Origin: Enoplosus armatus
Lineage: Eukaryota > Chordata > Actinopteri > Centrarchiformes > Enoplosidae
Direction of reading: 5' to 3'
Assembly: GCF_043641665.1 (NCBI RefSeq)
Contig: NC_092197.1
Coordinates: 18,048,148-18,112,147 of the forward strand
DNA: 64,000 bases
Every line of letters starts with the position of its first letter. Within the stretch, counting starts at the first letter, position 1. A model generated the notes under the pieces. It ran no database searches and had not been told where the DNA came from. It was given only the letters and a program-made list of their open reading frames with translations. A program made the translations under genes and the position numbers. Below, one piece after another: positions 57,001-64,000 of this stretch.

Positions 57001-57620
57001 TCTCTCAGCATCTGCTCACGTTAGATAAGAACCACCTTCTTGATGTTCTGCAACCAATCAATAGGACATGACAACCATGCAAGTGAGACACGACCGACAT
57101 TACGACAATTTCCGCTGCTGCAACAAGTAGCTGCGACAGCTGTGCTTTCCAGTTGTCTGTTCCACACACGTCTGGCGGCACAGATACATTTCAATTGTAA
57201 TGAATCCTGAAGCCGAACCCTGTTTTTTAGCACTGCGCCTGAATGCATCCTGTGAAGACACTGTGACGGAGAACTGAGGCCGCTGCGGCTGCTTTCACTG
57301 TGCAGCCCGTGCAGACACAGCTTTACTGCTGCCGTGGTCTTGCCGTCTTGCTGCTTCCTGCTTGGTTGGAGCTGGAGGCCATCAAAGAATTGAACGCGGC
57401 TGGTCTACAGGTTGCCCCTCCCTATCCTGGTAGTCTGGTGGCCCCCCTCCTCCCTGGCGCCGCGTTGTGTTGCGTTGGAGTTCTCTTTGGATTTTCTGTA
57501 TAGTTTATATGGTATTAACATGTATGCTTCTTTATTTGCTATGGTGTAGTTGTTGTAGCAATGACAAGCTGCAACAACTGTTACAACTGTTACTACGGCT
57601 GCTACAACTGCAAGTTCTAT
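57001..57620. other. Unclassified, possibly repeat-derived DNA
   Basis: GCTGCTTTCACTGTGCAGCC, TTGCTGCTTCCTGCTTGG and nearby phrases have the look of a dispersed fish repeat, but I could not place them. The 67-codon frame at 57300 has no domain signature. Confidence 0.4.
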
Positions 57621-57624
57621 TACT

Positions 57625-57720
57625 GGGGCGACTGTGGCTCAGCAGGTAGAGTCCATGTCATGTCACACATGTCACACAGCTTGCTGCCATTGGTGTGTGA
57701 GTGTGTGTGTGTGTGTGTGA
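57625..57720 (+). repeat. tRNA-like repeat head followed by (GT)n
   Basis: GGGGCGACTGTGGCTCAGCAGGTAGAG contains TGGCTCAGCAGG (57635-57646), a near-perfect pol III A-box. This head is known at the start of tRNA-like fish repeats. No B-box is found before the GT array (57701-57719), so the copy is truncated or diverged. Confidence 0.55.
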
Positions 57721-58278
57721 ATTCAGTTCCTTATGGTTCTTATTTTACTCTGCTACCAGAAATGATCCCATTTTTGTGTGTGAGCAATAATTCCCAGATA
57801 CACAAACGAATGTGTTCATTTGCCTGACCTCTACCTTGAGTCTCAACCTAACCTGGATTTTGAGAATATATTGTGTCGTGTATGATTGAAACTGCTGCAG
57901 TCAAGCTGAGTAATAATGCATTTGTTCATTTGTACGCATTTAGAAATACCTTTTGGAAGTTTTGGTCGTTTCGCACACACTACAGAACCTTTATTGCCTA
58001 TTTTCGTTGTACAATTAGTCATTAGTTGACACTTTATCGCAGAATCCACTCTGCCTAGGAGTCGTTTAGCAAGGCGCAGAATGCCCACTGTGTGCGGAGC
58101 GGCTGCCGACACAGAGCTTTGACCTGCCAGTGGGTGTGGGCAAGTGACGAACAATTTCACTATCAGTATCACCATCAGCTGCAATAAGAGCGAGAGAGGT
58201 GGAAACCCTCAGGCTAATGTAACGGCCATATCATCATGAGAAAACAATGGATGTATGTATTCATGACCACATCCATAT

Positions 58279-58282
<4 letters not shown>
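57721..58282. other. Unique non-coding DNA
   Basis: A 113-codon minus frame (57843-58184) has no recognisable domain and is not accepted. Confidence 0.5.

Positions 58283-58310
<28 letters not shown>
58283..58310. repeat. (AC)14 microsatellite
   Basis: Fourteen AC units after an ATACATACATAC-like lead-in. Confidence 0.97.
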
Positions 58311-58926
58311 TATGATGAAGCCATAATGTTGTGAGAATAAATCATGTGATCATGTACCATCGCCCAGCCTGATGGAGATCAGAACGGTCGAGTTTGTCAG
58401 GAGGCAGAGACACAAACAAACTGGATATTGTAATTTTATTCATTGACCAAATTGGCAGATGAAATACAAACCATATTCATAAAGTGGCAATAAGAGGCAC
58501 AGGCAATACAAAGCTAATGGCTCTGCCAGCGCAGCAGGGTTTATTGTTTCACTGCAGTAATAGACTCTCAAGGACAAACTATTGTTTAGAACCGGCCTTA
58601 ATGTTTGCAGAAAATCACACAATTATTCTGACAGATGGAATGCTGTAAACTCCAGCCTGGGTATTCTTTGCATTTTTCTTAAATTTAAAGTTTTCATGGT
58701 CTTATAAGTACTGGATACACATCACATGGCCATAAAGCCCATTACTTGTCTTACTATGTGAGATTTACAACAAAAAAAAAGTTGCTTAAGTCCTCATACT
58801 TGCCTTCCACAACGATCCATGTGACAAGGCAACTCATATAACCACCAGCCACCTTTATGGTTGAGGTTCTGATACGTTTAGGCATCTAAAACTACTTGAT
58901 TATGGTGAGAAAAAAAAAAAATCCTG

Positions 58927-59016
58927 GTCTGGCTCCAGCTTCTCAAATGTGAGGATTTGCTGCTTTTGTCTTTGTTTCATATGATCGCAAATTGAATATC
59001 TTTGGATCTTTCAGTT
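58927..59016 (+). mobile_element. hAT-like miniature element, partial copy 2
   Basis: GGCTCCAGCTTCTCAAATGTGAGGATTTGCTGC, TTTGTCTTTGTTTCATATGATCGCAAATTGAATATCTTTGG is the middle of the same family as 4672-4936. Neither end is preserved and no target duplication is visible. Confidence 0.75.
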
Positions 59017-59431
59017 ATTTCACCAATTCTTCAATTATAATGATCCAATTTACACAGTTAATTTCATACTATCATACCATCATATATCTTTGGCCAGTCA
59101 TGGTGATGCTGACAAACCTCTAAGATACAGCTGACAGTGCTTTACTTCAGCTGCTTGATCACTCTTTGAAATTGTGGACTTCTTCATGAAGACGAGTAGC
59201 TTTCCGGCCCTGCTGCAGCTTCTTTACTGTAAAAATGATATAATGGGGACACGGGTGAGCGCTCTCGCATTATCGGCAGACAAAGAAGGTACCACAGCTT
59301 ATGCACAAAGACAATCAATACGCGTGCAGATGTGGTTTGCGCGTTCAAAGCAGGCCCTTTGTTTCCACAAAGGTGACTGGGAGACTAATTTAAATTCATC
59401 ACCACTGGAACGTGCCTTGACCTCAAAGCAC

Positions 59432-59458
59432 AAAAAAAAAAAAAAAAAAAAAAAAAAA
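59432..59458. repeat. A27 homopolymer
   Basis: Twenty-seven consecutive A. It could be a retroposon tail on the plus strand, but no recognisable retroposed body stands upstream. Confidence 0.95.
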
Positions 59459-59577
59459 GTGAAAATACTGCTGCTACAACCGGCAGTCCTTTGTAGATGG
59501 GATAGATTGAGTTCTGTTCTCTGTAACCCAGCTCAGCTCAGTCCATTATGAGGAATCTTTTGTTTTTTTCATGACAG

Positions 59578-59745
59578 GGTTACAATAACCAGGCACCCCT
59601 ACGCTGTGAAACGCTGATTACCTTGAGCCATCACTGCCAGCTCCCATTCAACCTTTCTATGAATCACTTCAGCAGCCGCATCCATTGTGTGACACAAACC
59701 AGGGGCCGAGAGGAATGTACTCACTTTGTGTATTCCTGCTGTCAG
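59578..59745 (+). other. Best candidate exon in the window
   Basis: A strong acceptor (ATCTTTTGTTTTTTTCATGACAG, ending 59577) and a perfect donor (TGTCAG then GTAAGT, from 59746) enclose 168 bases, exactly 56 codons, starting and ending on codon boundaries (phase 0/0). Only one of three frames is open, while the other two stop early. Codon use is balanced. The peptide has six cysteines (residues 10, 20, 37, 47, 54, 55), motifs GYNNQAPLRC, HHCQLPFNLSM and REECTHFVYSCC, and no ATG before residue 28, so it would be an internal exon. The frame stays open into the intron until 59874, which lowers its weight. I do not recognise a family. A secreted or extracellular Cys-rich segment is one reading. 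Confidence 0.3.
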
Positions 59746-60507
59746 GTAAGTGTCAATGTCAAAGTGTCGGCGTTCTGTGGGAAAAGGAAAAATATTGTTT
59801 TATTTTTAGTGTTTTTAGATCGACGACTTGCTTTCTTGGAGGTCAAAGGTGGTGAAAATGTCTTTAGCTCCTGACTGTAATCATTCAGCTCACACCTGAA
59901 AGGCAAAATAGCAAAGATCTTTAGCCAAGAGTCCTCTCCTCCCCCTGCTTCTTCTCCAAGCAGCCGCTAGTAGATTTGCCCAGTAATCCTTGCTGACAGT
60001 TCACCAGCGAGCGCTCTCAGGATTTTAAAGGAGATTAACTAAACAAATACATCATCTTTAGAGGCCAAATCTGTCTTCAAGGAGAGTGGTGAGGGATGAG
60101 CCTCTGCGCGGGGGAAATAAAGACAATGAATGAGGGAAAGGTGTCCGCTTGTGACAGCAGGGGTGGGGGGGGGGTCTGATAGCTGCTGAGGGCATCCTGT
60201 GACTCGGAAATCACACACTTCATCTTTACAGCAATCAATGTGTTGCTCACTGTTTAAGTGTCCTTGAGCAAGAGCTGAAAAAACCAGCAGCAGCAGTGAT
60301 TTGCTGCCAGGAGCCTCCACTCCTCTGTTGTGTACGCCCTCTCTCGTGTAATACATAAAAATAAAGTCTTTGTTTTGATTTGCAAAGTGCTCTGAAAATA
60401 AATACACGGGGAAAGAAACGAAAGAGGCACGATGCTTGCACGATGTCTGGCACACAGGCTGCATGGATTTTAAAACGTATTTTCCTGTTCCTGAAGACTT
60501 CAAGCGA

Positions 60508-60655
60508 AAGTTTAGACATTTTGGGAAATAAGCGTGTTACATGAGAAGATCGATACCACGTTCATATCTGTCTATTACATATGGAGCGACAGCCAGTTAG
60601 CTTAGCGCAAAGACTGGAGGCGGGGGGGAAACAGCTAGCCCGGCTCTTCCCAAAC
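60508..60655 (+). repeat. Fish dispersed repeat (CAGTTAGCTTAGC type)
   Basis: AGTTTAGACATTTTGGGAAATAAGCG, GATGAGAAGATCGATACCAC-like text, TCATATCTGTCTATTACATATGGAGC, GACAGCCAGTTAGCTTAGCGCAAAGACTGGAGGC and GGGGAAACAGCTAGCCCGGCTCTTCCC match a family spread through percomorph genomes. A minus-strand fragment is at 11555-11605. Non-coding. Confidence 0.8.
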
Positions 60656-60738
60656 ATCGCTTGAGACAATTTATCAGATTTTGTGCAGCTTCCTCTGAAA
60701 GGCTTTTTATTACTTTTTTTTAATAATAAAAGTAATAC

Positions 60739-60750
60739 CCCCCCCCCCCT
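60739..60750. repeat. C11-12 homopolymer
   Basis: A run of about 12 C follows AAAGTAATA. Confidence 0.85.
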
Positions 60751-60855
60751 CAAGACGGTGCCCCTTTTATATCCTTTTCTATCTTTTCACACCTACTTGT
60801 ATCACATCTTTTCAAAGGTAGTTGTTTTTTTTTTATGGTGTTCTTTCCCTGACAG

Positions 60856-61063
60856 AGTCGACTGTGGAGGCACAAAAGATGTTGCCTTCTGGAGTTTAGC
60901 AATTTGCTTTGTGATTTCCTCCTCCTTATATGTTTTTTCCTTGCCTCGCTCAGATAAATGTGTTTCATGTTTGTTTTGGAAACTGTCAGAAACCCTGCCG
61001 TCAACTGACACATTGATCTGCCTTGGATGGTCCCTCACGGATGCACAGGAAGCTGAAAACTGA
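60856..61063 (+). other. Possible terminal exon (two open frames)
   Basis: A strong acceptor (ATGGTGTTCTTTCCCTGACAG) ends at 60855. From 60856 the frame in phase 0 is open for 33 codons (SRLWRHKRCCLLEFSNLL..., a hydrophobic LLLICFFLASL near its end) and stops with TAA at 60955-60957. A second frame, read from VDCGGTKDVAFWSLAICF, is open to TGA at 61061-61063 and also contains a hydrophobic segment. Joining the 59578-59745 exon (phase 0) uses the first of these. No polyadenylation signal is close. Not recognised. Confidence 0.15.
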
Positions 61064-62776
61064 GCTGTTGTCTTAACGGGGCAGTTTTGGAGGCATAACT
61101 TTTGAGTTAAAATCTTCGTTATACAGTTTTTCCCCCCCAGTTCTTTTCAGGGCTGTGGGGGGCCCCAGGTGATTGCCAGCGTAAATCTAATAATACTTGG
61201 ATTATTGGTAATTGAAAATGAGCACGAGGGCACTGACTGGGGCACTTAGTGCTTGCTTATCATACAATGTAACATAACATATGTATAAAATCAGGGGAGC
61301 CGACATACACAATGTGCCTCTTCAAAAGTTCATAATTGGTGGGGGGGTGTGGGGATCCTCCCTCTGAAAAAAAAAAGAAGTAATTTAAAAGCAATTTCCT
61401 GCATTTCCACACCACTTAACCTCTCGGATTAAGTCAGGTGGGTAAACTGCATTTATGTGCGTTTACCCTCCACCGCATCCCAAACAATAAAACCAACAGG
61501 GCTATCACTGCACCAAAGCAATTGACGCTGTGCCAAGAAATGGCTAAGTATGCTACTTTTTCTTCCGAGCTAGATTGTGGTACAACAGTTTACTTGTTCC
61601 GAGAAGCCTACAAACTATTTGTCAAATCTCTCATCATCGCTCACATCGCGTATTTAATGAGTTTTTAAAACTCTCCTTAAGAAGTCGGAGATGATAACAG
61701 AGATTCCTCGACTCACAACAAGATGGAATCCGTGGCTAACATGCAGATATTTTGCAGCTCTCTCTCTCTCTCCCTCTCGCCGCTGAGTCCCGGCTGTGCC
61801 GCTCTGCTGGGCTGGCACAGACGCCTGTGATCCATCATTACCAGCCGCAGCCAATGCAGAGTCACCTCAGCCCCACACTTCTCCACAGGCTGCCTGCTAA
61901 TTAGGAGGAGCAGAGAGTTGTGAAGTAGCTGCTGTGTAATAGCATCTACAAGTTATGCATGCGCGGCCAACACGGAGCAGTGATATTTTAGATTTAGCTC
62001 GGCGAGGGGACGTTTAGAATATGCTGTTATATCAAAAGTCTTGTATTAAAATGAGATGGCTTCCGCTGGAAAATGCACAAAATTGAAATGAAATGTAAAA
62101 GTTTAGTCCAGGAAATAACTTGAACTCAAAGTTAAGGACATGATATAATGTTCATTTGTGGAGGGTCCACGCAACCCTCAGGTGTAAGACAAAAAGCAAG
62201 GGTACAGGCTGCATTGCAACAAACCACCTGCCAGACATTTCTTTTTCCATAGAGCATGTCCGTAAATGTTGATGACTGCTTTCAGGTGATCTTTGGGTTT
62301 TACCACGTGTCCCAACAAGTTCTGAAACGCCAACAGTGCTTCGCCTGGCAGCCGGCTCCCGTTGGCTGTTTGACAGTTTCGCGATCATTTGGTGGCCCAC
62401 GGGATGCTGTGCGGGGATCCTTGGTCCCGAGCCAAACTTTGAAATCCATGGATGTACAAATGAGGAAGAGTAGGGCTGACAACTCACATTCGGTGCTCCT
62501 TGGAGTTTAAATTGTGTTTCAACCCACATAAGGGTCTTTGTCAAGTCTAAATGTGGCAATTTAATAAAAGTCCTGGGGGAAAGGCACGAGCCGCGAGCAT
62601 TTTCAATTCTTCATTTACAGGCGTTTAGCACTCTACCTTTAGAGGTGGTGCAGTGATTTACTTAGGAACTGAGCAAGTTTTACATGACAGAAACAATATT
62701 ATCTCAATATTCTTAGAGAAGACAGACTTTCTCTTGCGGCAACATGCAATGTGTACGTGATACTGCCAGATGCTAT
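61064..62776. other. Unique non-coding DNA
   Basis: The 135-codon minus frame at 62152-62559 overlaps a plus frame and another minus frame and shows no domain. It lies downstream, on the minus strand, of the Tc1-like scrap but does not continue its protein. A TC run is at 61758-61772. Confidence 0.45.
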
Positions 62777-62944
62777 GTCAGGCCAGACAAGTCCTTCCTC
62801 ACCGAACTGGGAAAACCATTTCTTTACGGAGCTGGCTTTGTGCACAGAGGCATTGTCCTGTTGAAAGAGAGGGCCTTCCCCAAACCCATGCCACAAAGTT
62901 GAAAGAACACTGTTGTCTAAAATATCATTGTATATTGTACTATT
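62777..62944 (-). pseudogene. Tc1-like transposase fragment
   Basis: The minus frame from 62944 down to 62777 reads STIYNDILDNSVL, then TLWHGFGEGPLFQQDNASVH and KASSVKKWFSQFGEEGLVWP. This is the middle of the DDE catalytic domain of fish Tc1-like transposases, including the second catalytic Asp in the QQDNA motif (about 62857-62855). Homology stops after the WP of the normal WPxxSPDLNPIE step, so the third catalytic residue is lost. Nothing N-terminal of YNDIL is recognisable either. No terminal inverted repeats were found. A dead relic. Confidence 0.85.
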
Positions 62945-63069
62945 GTCCGTTTTTTTCGTGAGATGCATTAAATAAAACGCGTACGAAAAACTTTGACTTG
63001 TTCGGCAAAACCACTTAAGCCGAGATGACGGATTCACAAATACATTTCAAAGTATGCGTTTAAATCAAC

Positions 63070-63243
63070 AGGCTCCAGGTTCTCAAATGTGAATGACCAG
63101 AAGTGCAAAGTGAATGGAGACTGGACTTGATTTAGATTCTTGAATCGCCTTCAAGAATGATGTGTTTTCTTTGTCTTTTATGACAGTAAATCAAATATCT
63201 TTGGGTTTTGGACTGTTGGTCAAACAAAACAAGCTGTTTGAAT
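63070..63243 (+). mobile_element. hAT-like miniature element, partial copy 3, with internal insertion
   Basis: CAGGCTCCAGGTTCTCAAATGTGAATG, then after about 60 unrelated bases TTTCTTTGTCTTTTATGACAGTAAATCAAATATCTTTGGGTTTTGGACTGTTGGTCAAACAAAACAAGC match the family of 4672-4936. The ends are lost. Together with the Tc1 scrap it makes a small transposon graveyard. Confidence 0.7.
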
Positions 63244-63433
63244 AGGTCAAGTAAGCAAAATCAGTTCGTTTCCCAACTGTAGCCCTGGTTATGTTTGAAC
63301 CACTCCAATGAAAAGTATCACATACTTACATCAACACTCCATATCCCTATAGTTTATTTGTGCTATGGAGTGTCTTTGCATGCTCTATCCTGAAATCGCT
63401 CTTGAAATTATTAGATGTATCTATTTTGGCTTC

Positions 63434-63447
63434 GGGGGGGGGGGGGG
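63434..63447. repeat. G14 homopolymer
   Basis: Fourteen consecutive G followed by CTCTTTCCCCCC. Confidence 0.95.
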
Positions 63448-63990
63448 CTCTTTCCCCCCGGCTGATTACAGTGCAAGTCATTTATTTTCGAAACCTATAT
63501 CAAAGGCCACCAGCTTTATTATATTAAAGTGTCATTTTCACACAGATCTTCCCAGAGGGGCATCAGATATCTGTCGGAAGCATAGCCAGACAATGTATTC
63601 CCTCCTGCGCTGGTCCCCCTCCCCTCCCCCATGACCCTATCAGGTCGAGATCTTGACCTACCGACACATGACCCCGCCCCCACACTCCCAGCCTCATTTA
63701 TCCGGTAGAGACACATGAGCTGATGAGTCCTTTGGATCATTGGCTTCGGATCAATGTTGCTGCGCTCGGAGGGACTTTGTTTCAGCAGTCTGATTCACAG
63801 CTGCCGGATTTCCAGTTATGATCAAGTGCCCACTTCAGCTCGAAATGCCTCCGATCAAAGGCTAATGAATAAAATTTCCAGACCTTTTCATTTGAAGAAC
63901 TAAAAGGTGTAAGTGCTGTGCGTATGATTAATCAGGTTAACTTCAAGAGCTACTTTAAGGGCTCATGCCGAGCTGATTTCTGCTTTTGTC
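63448..63990. other. Unique non-coding DNA
   Basis: No repeats are recognised. AT-rich cores near 63900-63945 (GATTAATCAGGTTAAC) precede the acceptor-like sequence at the window's end. Confidence 0.45.
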
Positions 63991-63995
63991 TACAG
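63977..63995 (+). other. Splice-acceptor-like site at the window end
   Basis: ATTTCTGCTTTTGTCTACAG ending at 63995 is a textbook 3' splice site (pyrimidine tract then CAG). Only five bases (GTCCG) follow inside the window, so any exon cannot be examined. Confidence 0.35.
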
Positions 63996-64000
63996 GTCCG

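Noticed and set aside
57300..57503. 67-codon Leu/Ala-rich frame as a membrane protein
   Set aside because: No start-site support, and it lies in likely repeat-derived DNA.
62152..62559. 135-codon minus frame as a continuation of the Tc1-like transposase
   Set aside because: It shows none of the C-terminal transposase features and overlaps other open frames.
1..64000. A previously undescribed multi-gene system
   Set aside because: No gene cluster, operon or set of cooperating proteins is visible. The content is repeats, simple sequence and unique non-coding DNA.

Overview
This window looks like non-coding DNA from a ray-finned (teleost) fish nuclear genome. The main evidence is its set of dispersed repeats, which I recognise as families common in spiny-rayed fishes: an hAT-like miniature element, a Tc1-like transposase scrap, a LINE remnant, short miniature elements carrying CCAAT boxes, and a multi-part repeat with a roughly 150-base internal unit. 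It also has dense CA/TG, GA/TC and homopolymer microsatellites and no bacterial gene organisation. No open reading frame exceeds 175 codons. The longest ones run through microsatellites or pyrimidine tracts and are not genes. I find no complete protein-coding gene, no rRNA, no convincing tRNA and no CRISPR array.

Layout. 1-4.6 kb: mostly unique sequence with one repeat fragment, a possible small exon (1719-1829), a 16-bp hairpin (2824-2865) and a unique stretch that resembles a conserved non-coding element (3420-3960). 4.6-8.1 kb: a transposon cluster with an hAT-like miniature element and its target duplication, two copies of a second miniature element, a LINE remnant, and a clear nested insertion (7217-7496 inside 7178-8068). 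8.2-10 kb: a purine-rich tract, another conserved-looking stretch, a TATA box followed by a consensus splice donor, and a 28-bp exact direct repeat. 10-20 kb: AT-rich unique DNA with short repeat fragments and a CpG-richer part (16.9-17.45 kb) ending in TG and GA microsatellites. 20-33 kb: microsatellites, a tRNA-like SINE head and a repeat copy split by about 750 bases. 33-47 kb: unique DNA with several repeat families, a TTAA-bounded miniature element carrying a CTCF-like motif, two G-quadruplex motifs and a microsatellite-linked hairpin element. 47-58 kb: unique sequence, two more copies of the multi-part repeat, a 430-base pyrimidine tract and a long 'AAAGGTCCCATAT'-type repeat. 58-64 kb: two more hAT-like copies, a Tc1-like transposase remnant, and the best candidate exon (59578-59745), followed by acceptor sites at 60854-60855 and 63994-63995.

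No pathway or operon can be read from the window. The most economical view is a gene desert or a very large intron, with regulatory potential and decayed mobile elements. The candidate exons were found by eye from splice-site consensus plus an open frame. Several such coincidences are expected by chance in 64 kb, so each is reported at low confidence. Repeat-family names rest on recognition from memory, not on a database search.
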